The position numbers were made by a program, and so were the translations under genes. Under the pieces are notes generated by a model, which saw only the letters and a list, made by a program, of their open reading frames with translations, was not told the DNA's origin and ran no database searches. Shown piece by piece: positions 38,886 through 49,362 of a stretch of DNA of 64,000 nt (the first letter of the stretch is position 1; each line of letters begins with the position of its first letter). The DNA is from PALSA-612 sp035652235 (GTDB lineage: Bacteria > Actinomycetota > Thermoleophilia > Gaiellales > Gaiellaceae), in assembly GCA_035652235.1 (NCBI GenBank), contig DASREE010000032.1, positions 62,001 through 126,000 on the forward strand, in the 5' to 3' direction.

Positions 38886-39958
38886 TCACCGTTCTCTTGC
38901 ACGGCCGTGCCGTCGAGCTCGATCCTGCCGCCGTGGCGCAGGTCCTTGACGATGTCCCAGTGGATCGAGCTCTCGTTCAGGCCGCCCACCTTCGTGTAGC
39001 TCTGGCCGAGGGCCAGGTGGATGGAGCCGTCGATCTTCTCGTCGAAGAGCGTGCTCTTCATCGCGCGCGTGATCCCGGGGTTACAGCCGATGCCGAGCTC
39101 GCCCACCCGACGCGCGCCGTCGTCTCGGTCGAGCAGGGCGAGGAGTGCCTGCTCGTTCTTCCTCGCCGAGGCGTCGACGACCCGGCCGTCGCGGAAGACG
39201 AGCCGGACGCCCTGGTACTCGCGGCCCTGGTACACGGACGGGAACTCCGAGAACTCGATCACCCCGTCGGCCGAGTCCTCGAGCGGTGAGAAGAAGAACT
39301 CGCCGCCGGGCATGTTCTCGTGGCCGTCGTCGACATCCCCGTGCCGCCCCGCCAGGCTGAGCCTGAGGTCGGTGCCGGGCCCGACGATCCGCACCTCCTC
39401 GGCGTCGTCGAACCTGCGGCAGTAGCGACGGAGCCGCTCGCCGTGCGCGTCCCAGTCGATCAGGCAGGCACCGTAGAGGACGTCGGCGAACTGGTCGAGC
39501 GTCATGCCGGCCTCCTGGGCGAGCGCCTGGGTCGGGAAGGCGCAGCTGACCCAGGGGATCTCGCTTGCCATCGTGCGACGGAAGAAGTGGCGCTCCGCCT
39601 GCTTCACGAGCGCGAGCCGCTCCGGATCGAGCTCGGACGTGTCCCGCGTGTTCTCCGGCGCCTCCATCGTGATGCGCGCGTCCATCGCGTCGCACGCGTA
39701 CCGGTCGATCTCCGGCAGCTCGGGGAGGAGATCGACCGGCGCCTCGGCCGCCCAGCTCGGGTGGACCGGCCAGAGCGTCCAGCCCAGGCGCAGGACGACG
39801 CGCCCACCGCGCCGGGCGATCTCCCGCTCGAGCGCGTCGACCGCAGGTCTGGCGAGCGGCGTCGTCCTGATCAGCACCTGCCAGCCCGGCTGCACGCCGA
39901 GACAGCGCTCGACGAGCAGCTTCGCGTACGCCTCCACGCGCGGGTCGCGTCCGCTCAC
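38873..39958 (-). CDS. Aminopeptidase of family M29 (downstream copy)
   Basis: The 361-residue protein shows the M29 (thermophilic aminopeptidase) pattern: NMPGGEFFFSPLEDSADGVI, GSIHLALGQSY and ESSIHWDIVKDLR, which carry the di-metal ligands. It would remove N-terminal residues from peptides in the cytoplasm. GTG 39958 overlaps the TGA of its partner (GTGA), so both are co-translated. It has the same length (361) as the partner but differs in many positions, indicating an old tandem duplication. No signal peptide is seen. Confidence 0.9.
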   Translation of the reverse strand: MSGRDPRVEAYAKLLVERCLGVQPGWQVLIRTTPLARPAVDALEREIARRGGRVVLRLGWTLWPVHPSWAAEAPVDLLPELPEIDRYACDAMDARITMEAPENTRDTSELDPERLALVKQAERHFFRRTMASEIPWVSCAFPTQALAQEAGMTLDQFADVLYGACLIDWDAHGERLRRYCRRFDDAEEVRIVGPGTDLRLSLAGRHGDVDDGHENMPGGEFFFSPLEDSADGVIEFSEFPSVYQGREYQGVRLVFRDGRVVDASARKNEQALLALLDRDDGARRVGELGIGCNPGITRAMKSTLFDEKIDGSIHLALGQSYTKVGGLNESSIHWDIVKDLRHGGRIELDGTAVQENGEWLI

Positions 39959-41040
39959 GGGAAACACCAGCGTCCGTCCTGCTGCACGACCCGGCCGTCG
40001 AGCTCGATCCTGCCGCCGCGGCGGAGGTCCTTGACCATGTCCCAGTGGACGGCGCTCTCGTTCGTGCCGCCGAGATTGGCGAAGCCCGTGCCGATCGCGA
40101 GGTGCACGGTACCTTCGATCTTCTCGTCGAACAGGGTGTTGCGCATGTGCTGCTGGATGCCGGGGTTGCAGCCGATCCCGAACTCGCCCAGCCGGCGCGC
40201 GCCCTCGTCCGTGTCGAGCATCGTCAGCAGGAACTCCTCGTCGGAGGCCGCGCTCGCCTCGACGATCGTGCCGCCCTCGAAGCGGAAGCGGACGTCCTCC
40301 ACCTCGTGGCTGAGGTAGCAGGCGGGGTACTCGGAGTAGGCGATCACGCCCTCGGCCGAGTCCTCGACCGGACTGTAGAAGACCTCGCCGCCGGGCATGT
40401 TCGCACCGAGCGCGTCGATCTTCCCGCGCCGGCCGGCGAGGCTGAAGCGCAGGTCGGTGCCGTCGCCGACGATGCGCACCTGCTCGCCCGCGTCGAACAG
40501 GTCGGCGATGCGCTGCATGTCGCGCGCGAGCCGCTCCCAGTCGACGAGCATCGACCGCCAGTAGAAGTCCTCGAACTGGGAGAGCGTCATGCCCGCGTCC
40601 TGGGCGACCGCGTTCGTCGGGAAGTAGCAGCCGACCCACGGCCGCTCGTCGTTCAGGAACGGCAGCGTGAGCGGACGCAGCGCCGTCGTGCGCAGCGCGA
40701 GCCTCTTCGGATCGAGCTCGGAGCCGTCGCGGGTGTTGTCCGGTGCGAGCACCACCGCGTACGCGTCCGCGTGCTCCCACTCGTAGGTCTCGATCCCGCC
40801 CAGGGAGCCGACGAGCTCCTCGGCGGCCTCCTGCAGCCAGGGCACGTCGCCAGGGCTCGTGAAGCGCAGGCGCAGGAGGGCGTAGGCGCCCCGGCGCGCG
40901 ACCTGCTTCGACACCTCCTCGAGCAGGGGCCGAGCGGCCGGGTGCCCGATGACGAGCACCTGCCAGCGCGGCTGGACGTCGAGGCAGCGCTCCACGAGCA
41001 GACGAGCGAGCCGCTCGAGGCGGGGGTCGGCGACGGCCAT
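39955..41040 (-). CDS. Aminopeptidase of family M29 (upstream copy)
   Basis: The 361-residue protein carries NMPGGEVFYSPVEDSAEGVI, GTVHLAIGTGFA and ESAVHWDMVKDLR, matching the M29 metallo-aminopeptidase family. It is the first gene of a three-gene minus-strand unit (two M29 enzymes and the ATP-grasp protein). It is divergent from the dnaK operon, and its ATG lies 23 bases from a 14-base palindrome beside the dnaK -35. Substrate preference is not predictable. Confidence 0.9.
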   Translation of the reverse strand: MAVADPRLERLARLLVERCLDVQPRWQVLVIGHPAARPLLEEVSKQVARRGAYALLRLRFTSPGDVPWLQEAAEELVGSLGGIETYEWEHADAYAVVLAPDNTRDGSELDPKRLALRTTALRPLTLPFLNDERPWVGCYFPTNAVAQDAGMTLSQFEDFYWRSMLVDWERLARDMQRIADLFDAGEQVRIVGDGTDLRFSLAGRRGKIDALGANMPGGEVFYSPVEDSAEGVIAYSEYPACYLSHEVEDVRFRFEGGTIVEASAASDEEFLLTMLDTDEGARRLGEFGIGCNPGIQQHMRNTLFDEKIEGTVHLAIGTGFANLGGTNESAVHWDMVKDLRRGGRIELDGRVVQQDGRWCFP

Positions 41041-41063
41041 GGCGAGGCAGTCTACGCATCCAC

Positions 41064-41106
41064 CCCAACCGGTTGGGTTGACATATGAAGGCTTAGATTT
41101 TATTCT
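41064..41106 (+). promoter_or_regulatory. dnaK operon promoter with adjacent palindrome
   Basis: CCCAACCGGTTGGG (41064-41077), a perfect 14-base palindrome, abuts TTGACA (41078-41083). After 17 bases comes TATTCT (41101-41106). The segment GCTTAGATTTTATTCT matches the hsp20 promoter in 15 of 16 bases. No CIRCE and no perfect HAIR repeat is present. Confidence 0.85.
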
Positions 41107-41138
41107 GGAAGAAACTTAAGATACGGAGGAGCGCAGCG

Positions 41139-43049
41139 ATGGCGAAGGTAATCGGGATCGACCTCGGCACGACCAACTCGTGCATGGCCGTGATCGAGGG
41201 TGGGGAGCCGACGGTCATCCCCAACGCAGAGGGTGGACGGACGACGCCGTCCGTCGTCGCGTTTACGAAGGACGGGCAGCGGCTGGTGGGCGCTCCGGCC
41301 CGCCGCCAGCAGGTGACGAACCCGGACAACACCATCTTCTCGATCAAGCGGTTCATGGGCCGCAAGTTCGACGAGGTCTCCGAGGAGATGAAGATCGTGC
41401 CGTACGAGGTCGTCAAGGGCCCGAACGACGACGTCCGCGTGAAGGCGGGCGGCAAGGAGTACGCGCCGCCCGAGATCAGCGCGATGATCCTGCAGAAGCT
41501 GAAGACCGACGCGGAGGCCTACCTGGGCGAGCCGGTCGAGGACGCCGTCATCACCGTCCCCGCGTACTTCAACAACGCGCAGCGAGAGGCGACGAAGGAC
41601 GCCGGCAAGATCGCGGGGCTGAACGTCCTGCGCATCATCAACGAGCCGACCGCCGCCTCGCTCGCCTACGGCCTCGAGAAGGAGTCGGACCAGACGATCC
41701 TCGTCTTCGACCTGGGCGGCGGCACGTTCGACGTGTCCGTGCTCGAGCTGGGCGAGGGGGTGTTCGAGGTCAAGGCGACCGCCGGCGACAACCACCTCGG
41801 CGGCGACAACTTCGACAAGGCGATCGTCGACTGGATGGTGGCCGAGTTCAAGCGCGACCAGGGCATCGACCTCACGCAGGACCGGATGGCTCTGCAGCGC
41901 CTGTACGAGGCGGCCGAGAAGGCGAAGATCGAGCTGTCGTCGACGATGACCACGCAGATCAACCTGCCGTTCATCACGGCGACCCCGGAAGGGCCGAAGC
42001 ACCTCGATCTGCAGCTGACGCGGGCGAGGTTGAACGAGCTCGCGCACGACCTGCTCGAGCGCACGGTCGGCCCGACGAAGCAGGTGCTCTCGGACGCCGG
42101 GCTTACCGCATCCGACATCGACCACGTCGTGCTCGTCGGCGGTATGACACGTATGCCGGCCGTCGTCGACAAGGTGAAGGAGCTGATCGGCAAGGAGCCG
42201 CACAAGGGAGTCAACCCGGACGAGGTCGTCGCCGTTGGCGCCGCCATCCAGGCGGGCGTGCTGCGCGGCGAGGTGAAGGACGTCCTCCTGCTCGACGTGA
42301 CGCCCCTGTCGCTCGGGATCGAGACGAAAGGCGGCATCTTCACGAAGCTGATCGAGCGCAACACGACGATCCCCACGAAGAAGTCGGAGATCTTCTCGAC
42401 GGCCGAGGACAACCAGCCGTCGGTCGAGATCCACGTCCTGCAGGGCGAGTCCGAGATGGCCTCGTTCAACAAGACCCTCGGCAAGTTCCAGCTCGTCGGC
42501 ATTCCGCCGGCCCCGCGCGGCATCCCGCAGATCGAGGTCGCGTTCGACATCGACGCGAACGGCATCCTGCACGTGACCGCGAAGGACCTGGGCACGGGGA
42601 ACGAGCAGCAGATTCGCATCGAGGGCGGCTCGGGCCTGAAGCCGGAAGAGGTCGAGCGGATGATGAAGGAGGCCGAGGCGCACGCGGGCGAGGCGCACCG
42701 ACTGCGCGAGCTCGCCGAGGCGCGCAACCAGGCCGAGAACCTCGTCTACCAGACGGAGAAGAGCCTCAAGGAGCATCGCAACTCGCTCGCCGAGGCGGAC
42801 GCGTCCACGATCGAGGGACGCATCATGGAGCTGAAGCAGGCACTCGACTCGAGCGACATCGCAGAGCTCCGCGCGAAGACCGACGCCCTCGTCGAGGCCT
42901 CGCACAAGCTGGCCGAGGCGGTGTACGCGAAGGCGAGCGCCGAGCAGGCGGCGTCCCAGCCGACCGGCGACGGAGCCGCCGGCGCGGCACACGAGGACGA
43001 GGTGGTCGAGGAGGCCGACTACGAGGTCGTCGACGAGGGGAAGTCGTGA
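41139..43049 (+). CDS. dnaK: Hsp70 chaperone DnaK
   Basis: The 636-residue chaperone has IGIDLGTTNSCMAVIEGG (residues 5-22), the phosphate-2 loop DLGGGTFDVSVLELG and VLVGGMTRMPAVVDKV in the ATPase domain. The substrate domain begins near LLLDVTPLSLGIETKGG. The C-terminus ends EEADYEVVDEGKS. Length is normal. ACGGAGGA stands ahead of the ATG. It refolds proteins with GrpE and DnaJ, encoded just downstream. Its stop TGA overlaps the grpE GTG. The promoter is shared in sequence with hsp20. Confidence 0.97.
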   Translation: MAKVIGIDLGTTNSCMAVIEGGEPTVIPNAEGGRTTPSVVAFTKDGQRLVGAPARRQQVTNPDNTIFSIKRFMGRKFDEVSEEMKIVPYEVVKGPNDDVRVKAGGKEYAPPEISAMILQKLKTDAEAYLGEPVEDAVITVPAYFNNAQREATKDAGKIAGLNVLRIINEPTAASLAYGLEKESDQTILVFDLGGGTFDVSVLELGEGVFEVKATAGDNHLGGDNFDKAIVDWMVAEFKRDQGIDLTQDRMALQRLYEAAEKAKIELSSTMTTQINLPFITATPEGPKHLDLQLTRARLNELAHDLLERTVGPTKQVLSDAGLTASDIDHVVLVGGMTRMPAVVDKVKELIGKEPHKGVNPDEVVAVGAAIQAGVLRGEVKDVLLLDVTPLSLGIETKGGIFTKLIERNTTIPTKKSEIFSTAEDNQPSVEIHVLQGESEMASFNKTLGKFQLVGIPPAPRGIPQIEVAFDIDANGILHVTAKDLGTGNEQQIRIEGGSGLKPEEVERMMKEAEAHAGEAHRLRELAEARNQAENLVYQTEKSLKEHRNSLAEADASTIEGRIMELKQALDSSDIAELRAKTDALVEASHKLAEAVYAKASAEQAASQPTGDGAAGAAHEDEVVEEADYEVVDEGKS

Positions 43050-43645
43050 CGGACGAGCTCACCTCGAAGGAGACGGCGGAGCGGGGCCCGCTGCGGGGGG
43101 CCACCCCCCCGGCCGGCCCCGAGCCGCCGCCGGCGGAGCAGGCGGCGGGCGCGTCCGCGCCTGCCGCCGAGGACGAGCTCGCCTCGGCCGTACGCGAGCG
43201 GGACGAGTACCTCGACCGCCTGCAGCGGCTCAAGGCGGAGTTCGACAACTACCGCAAGCGGGCGGCACGCGACCTGGAGTCGTTCGCCGCTCGGGCGAAC
43301 GAGCAGCTCGTGAAGGAGCTCCTGCCGATCGTCGACGACCTCGAGCGAGCGCTCGACGCCGCCGCCGAGCAGACGGAAGCGCGGCTCGAGGAGGGCGTGC
43401 GGCTCGTGCACCGGTCGCTCTTCGAGCTGCTGCGCAAGCACGGGCTCGAGGAGATCGAGGCCGAAGGGCGCTTCGACCCGCACGTGCACGAGGCGCTGCT
43501 CGCGCAGCCGTCGGAGGCGGACGAGGGGACCGTGATCGAGGTCGTGCAGAGGGGCTACCGGCTCGGCGACCGCGTGCTGCGGCCGGCCCGCGTCGTCGTC
43601 GCGGGGCCGAAGGAGGAAGCGCCGAGTGGCGACGGGCACGAGTAG
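43046..43645 (+). CDS. grpE: Nucleotide exchange factor GrpE
   Basis: The 199-residue protein has a disordered, Pro/Ala-rich N-terminus (about 45 residues), then a long coiled coil (YLDRLQRLKAEFDNYRKRAA). The DnaK-binding C-terminal beta domain follows (FDPHVHEALLAQPS, VIEVVQRGYRLGDRVLRPARVVV). It releases ADP from DnaK. The GTG start overlaps the dnaK stop (GTGA). The last 20 bases overlap the dnaJ start. Confidence 0.95.
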   Translation: MTDELTSKETAERGPLRGATPPAGPEPPPAEQAAGASAPAAEDELASAVRERDEYLDRLQRLKAEFDNYRKRAARDLESFAARANEQLVKELLPIVDDLERALDAAAEQTEARLEEGVRLVHRSLFELLRKHGLEEIEAEGRFDPHVHEALLAQPSEADEGTVIEVVQRGYRLGDRVLRPARVVVAGPKEEAPSGDGHE

Positions 43646-44729
43646 GAGCCTCTACGACATCCTCGGCGTCGCCAAGGGCGCCTCCCAGGAGGAGATCAAG
43701 AAGGCGTACCGCAAGCTCGCGCGCCGCTATCACCCGGACAAGAACCCGGGCGACAAGGAGGCCGAGGAGCGCTTCAAGGAGCTGCAGGCCGCCTACGACG
43801 TCCTCTCCGACCCGGACAAGCGGCGGGCGTACGACGCCTACGGCTCGCCGGACGGGCGCGTCCGCTTCGGCCCGGGCGGCGAAGGCGTCACCTTCGACTT
43901 CGGCGAGCTCGGCGACCTCGGCGACCTGCTCGGCGGCCTGTTCGGCGGGCGCATGCGCGGCGGAAGGGGCGGTCGGCGCGGGCAGCGCGGCGCGGACGTC
44001 GAGGTCGAGGTCTCGCTCTCCTTCGAGGACTCGCTCAGGGGTGTGGAGACGACGCTGCCCGTCAGCCTCGAGAGCGCCTGCCAGGTCTGCCACGGCTCGG
44101 GCGCGAAGCCCGGTACAGCGCCGACCGTCTGCCCGCAGTGCGGCGGCCGCGGCACGGTCGCCGAGGCGCAGGGCCTGTTCGCCCTCTCGCACCCGTGCCC
44201 GCGCTGCCGCGGGAACGGCACCGTCATCGAGGAGCCGTGCACGAGCTGCCGAGGCAGCGGGCGCGAGCGGCGCACCCGCCGCTTCCGGGTGAAGATCCCG
44301 CCGGGCGTCAAGGACGGGACGCGGATCAAGCTGCGCGGGAAGGGCGAGGCCGGCTACGGCGGCGGCCCGGCTGGCGACCTGTTCGTCGTCACGCGCGTCG
44401 AGCCGTCGAAGCTGTACCGCCGGCGCGGCGAGGCCGATCTGGAGCTCGACGTGCCGGTGACCTTCGCGGAGGCCGCGCTCGGCGCGACCGTGCAGGTGCC
44501 GACGCCGGACGGACCGGTGTCCCTGAAGGTGCCTGCCGGCGCGCAGGACGGCAAGCTGCTCCGCATCCGCGGCCGCGGCGCGCCGCGCCTCAACGCCTCC
44601 GGCCGCGGCGACCTGATCGCCCGCCTGCACGTGACCGTGCCGACCAAGCTCTCGAAGGCCGAGAAGGAGGCGATCGAGAAGCTGAAGCAGGTCTCGCCCG
44701 AGAATCCCCGGGAGAAGGCGTTCAGATGA
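43626..44729 (+). CDS. dnaJ: Chaperone DnaJ
   Basis: The 367-residue protein has the J domain with HPD (ARRYHPDKNPGD, about residues 31-42) and a Gly/Phe-rich linker. Four zinc-binding CxxCxGxG repeats follow (CQVCHGSG, CPQCGGRG, CPRCRGNG, CTSCRGSG), then two substrate-binding beta domains. It is type I DnaJ that loads substrates on DnaK. The start is GTG 43626, inside the end of grpE (20-base overlap). The stop overlaps the hspR ATG (ATGA). Confidence 0.96.
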   Translation: MATGTSRSLYDILGVAKGASQEEIKKAYRKLARRYHPDKNPGDKEAEERFKELQAAYDVLSDPDKRRAYDAYGSPDGRVRFGPGGEGVTFDFGELGDLGDLLGGLFGGRMRGGRGGRRGQRGADVEVEVSLSFEDSLRGVETTLPVSLESACQVCHGSGAKPGTAPTVCPQCGGRGTVAEAQGLFALSHPCPRCRGNGTVIEEPCTSCRGSGRERRTRRFRVKIPPGVKDGTRIKLRGKGEAGYGGGPAGDLFVVTRVEPSKLYRRRGEADLELDVPVTFAEAALGATVQVPTPDGPVSLKVPAGAQDGKLLRIRGRGAPRLNASGRGDLIARLHVTVPTKLSKAEKEAIEKLKQVSPENPREKAFR

Positions 44730-45129
44730 CCGACGACAGGCCGCGCTACATGATCAGCGTCGCCGCCCAGCTGGTCGGCATGCACCCGCAGACGCTGCGC
44801 ATCTACGAGTCGAAGGGGCTCGTCCGGCCCGGCCGGACACCCGGCGGGACGCGGCTCTACTCGGAGCGCGACCTGGAGCGCCTGCGCACGATCCAGCGGC
44901 TGACGACCGAGCTCGGCCTCAACCTCGCCGGCGTGCAGCGCGTGCTCGCGCTGGAGGACGAGATGGAGCGGTTGCGCGAGCGCGTCGAGCGGCTCGAGCG
45001 GCAGATGCGCGAGGAGATCGCGCTCGTGCACAAGCAGTACCGCCGCGACCTCGTCCTCTACTCGCAGGCGCAGGCCGGGCAACGGCTGCCGAGACGGCGA
45101 CAACCACCATCGAGACCGACGGAAGGACC

Positions 45130-45148
<19 letters not shown>
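44726..45148 (+). CDS. hspR: HspR, MerR-family heat-shock repressor
   Basis: The 140-residue regulator has a MerR winged-helix motif (ISVAAQLVGMHPQTLRIYES and RPGRTPGGTRLYSERD) in the first 60 residues. A coiled coil follows (LRERVERLERQMREE, residues about 80-95). In Streptomyces, HspR represses the dnaK operon using DnaK as a co-repressor. Here it is the fourth gene of the operon, as in that system. The gene overlaps dnaJ by four bases and clpB by 19. The expected HAIR inverted repeat was not found in perfect form at the promoter. Confidence 0.92.
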
Positions 45149-47601
<2,453 letters not shown>

Positions 47602-47682
47602 GAGCGGCGGCTCCGCACCGGCTTCGAACGACGCACCTGGCAGGGCTCGCGGAGCGCTGCGGCAGGACGCGATCACCCGGTG

Positions 47683-48087
47683 TCAGCGCGGCCACACCTC
47701 GCCCTCGACGAGCTCCACCGAGTTGCCGGCCGGGTCGCGGACGTAGAACGAGCGACCACGGTCGCCCCAGGTAAGCTCGCGCTCGACCTCGACGCCGCGG
47801 CTCCGCACGTACGCAAGCCAGCGCTCGTACTCGCCGGCCGGGACGGCGAAGGCGACGTGCCCGGGCCCGATGGCGCCGTGCGACGGCACGGCCCGGCCGG
47901 CGCTCGCCGCCCGCTCGGGATCGAAGACGAGGACGAGCGCGTCGCCGAGGCGGAGCGCAGCGCCGATGCCGCCCATGGCGCTCACGTGGCGCAGCCCGAT
48001 CACGTCGCGGTAGAAGGCGACGAGCGCCTCCACGTCGGGCCCGTACAGCACCGTCTCGTACACGCCGAGGAGGCGAGGGGGCGCCAC
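47683..48087 (-). CDS. VOC/glyoxalase-fold protein
   Basis: The 134-residue protein has two beta-alpha-beta-beta-beta halves with ETVLYGPDVEALVAFYRDVI (first) and GPGHVAFAVPAGEYERWLAY with FYVRDPAGNSVELVE (second). This is the vicinal-oxygen-chelate fold (glyoxalase or extradiol dioxygenase type). The metal-ligand Glu and His positions fit the fold but the substrate is unknown. The GTG start at 48087 is supported by TACCGT six bases upstream. It is convergent with clpB (81-base gap) and divergent from the saccharopine-dehydrogenase-like gene. Confidence 0.82.
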   Translation of the reverse strand: MAPPRLLGVYETVLYGPDVEALVAFYRDVIGLRHVSAMGGIGAALRLGDALVLVFDPERAASAGRAVPSHGAIGPGHVAFAVPAGEYERWLAYVRSRGVEVERELTWGDRGRSFYVRDPAGNSVELVEGEVWPR

Positions 48088-48093
48088 CGCGTC

Positions 48094-48129
48094 ACGGTAC
48101 CGGAGCCGCACGCCGGCCGGCGGTACGGT
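48094..48129. promoter_or_regulatory. Back-to-back -10 hexamers of two leaderless genes
   Basis: TACCGT on the minus strand (48094-48099) is six bases before GTG 48087. TACGGT on the plus strand (48124-48129) is six bases before GTG 48136. Divergent start codons are separated by only 48 bases, so the promoters must overlap in space. Confidence 0.6.
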
Positions 48130-48135
48130 TCGGGT

Positions 48136-49362
48136 GTGCGCATCCTCGTCGTCGGCACAGGCGGCGTCGGCTCGGCCTTCGCGCGCATCGCGCAGCGTCG
48201 CGACGTCTTCGAGCGGATCGTGCTCGCCGACCTCGACCCCGCGCGGCCGGCCGCGGTCGTGGACGAGCTGGGCGAGCCGGACCGCTTCGCCGCCGCCCGC
48301 GTCGACGCCTCCGACGCTGCCTCGGTCGAGCGCCTGATCCGGGAGACCCGCCCGGACGCCGTCCTGAACGCGACCGACCCGCGCTTCAACCCGCCCGTCT
48401 TCGACGCCTGCTTCCGCGCGCGCGTGACCTACCTGGAGATGGCTGCGACCCTGTCCGAGCCGCATCCGACGCGGCCGTACGAGGAGTGCGGGGTGAAGCT
48501 CGGCGACGCGCAGTTCGCCCGCGACGCCGACTGGCGCGAGGCGGGGGTGCTGGCGCTCGTCGGCATGGGCGTCGAGCCGGGGTTCGCCGACGTCTGCGCC
48601 CGCTACGCAGCCGACGAGCTCTTCTCCGACATCGACGAGGTGGGTGTCCGCGACGGCGCGAGCCTCGTCGTCGAGGGCTACGACTTCGCGCCCACCTTCT
48701 CCATCTGGACGACGATCGAGGAGTGCCTCAACCCGCCGGTCGTGTGGGAGCGCGGCCGTGGCTGGTACACGACCGAGCCGTTCTCCGAACCCGAGCTGTT
48801 CGAGTTCCCCGAGGGGATCGGGCCGCGCGAGTGCGTCAACGTCGAGCACGAGGAGGTCGTGCTCGTGCCGCGGGTCGTCGACTGCCGGCGCGTCACCTTC
48901 AAGTACGGGCTGGGCGCGGACTTCATCGGCGTGCTCGAGACGCTGCACCGCCTCGGCCTCGACTCGAAAGAGCCGGTCCGCGTGCGCGGGGTCGAGGTGG
49001 CGCCGCGCGACGTCGTCGCCGCCTGTCTCCCGGATCCCGCCGCCCTCGGGGAGCGCATGACCGGCAAGACCTGCGCCGGCACGTTCGTGACCGGCCTGGG
49101 GAAGGACGGCGAGCCGCGGGCCACCTACCTCTACCACGTCGCCGACAACGAGCAGACGATGCGCGAGTACGGGTCGCAGGCGGTCGTCTGGCAGACGGCC
49201 CTCAACCCGGCGGCCGCGCTCGAGCTGCTAGCCCGCGGCGACTGGAAGGGGGCCGGCGTCGTCGGGCCGGAGTCGTTCCCGCCACGGCCGTTCCTCGACC
49301 TGCTGGCCGAGTACGGAGCCCCGCACGGCGTCAGCGAGCGGCAGCCGCTCGCCGGTCGCTAG
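48136..49362 (+). CDS. Saccharopine dehydrogenase-like oxidoreductase
   Basis: The 408-residue protein begins with a Rossmann NAD site (RILVVGTGGVGSAFARIAQR). Family features of the saccharopine dehydrogenase/lysine-6-dehydrogenase type include DAVLNATDPRFNPPVFDACF, TYLEMAAT and LALVGMGVEPGFADV. The exact reaction (lysine, carboxynorspermidine or homologous substrate) cannot be named. GTG 48136 is fixed by TACGGT six bases upstream. The TAG stop overlaps the reverse-strand stop of the CDF gene by three bases. Confidence 0.85.
   Translation: MRILVVGTGGVGSAFARIAQRRDVFERIVLADLDPARPAAVVDELGEPDRFAAARVDASDAASVERLIRETRPDAVLNATDPRFNPPVFDACFRARVTYLEMAATLSEPHPTRPYEECGVKLGDAQFARDADWREAGVLALVGMGVEPGFADVCARYAADELFSDIDEVGVRDGASLVVEGYDFAPTFSIWTTIEECLNPPVVWERGRGWYTTEPFSEPELFEFPEGIGPRECVNVEHEEVVLVPRVVDCRRVTFKYGLGADFIGVLETLHRLGLDSKEPVRVRGVEVAPRDVVAACLPDPAALGERMTGKTCAGTFVTGLGKDGEPRATYLYHVADNEQTMREYGSQAVVWQTALNPAAALELLARGDWKGAGVVGPESFPPRPFLDLLAEYGAPHGVSERQPLAGR

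Noticed and set aside
41041..41138. CIRCE (HrcA) or HAIR (HspR) inverted repeat at dnaK
   Set aside because: Neither consensus is present. Only the CCCAACCGGTTGGG palindrome and the shared -10 block are seen.
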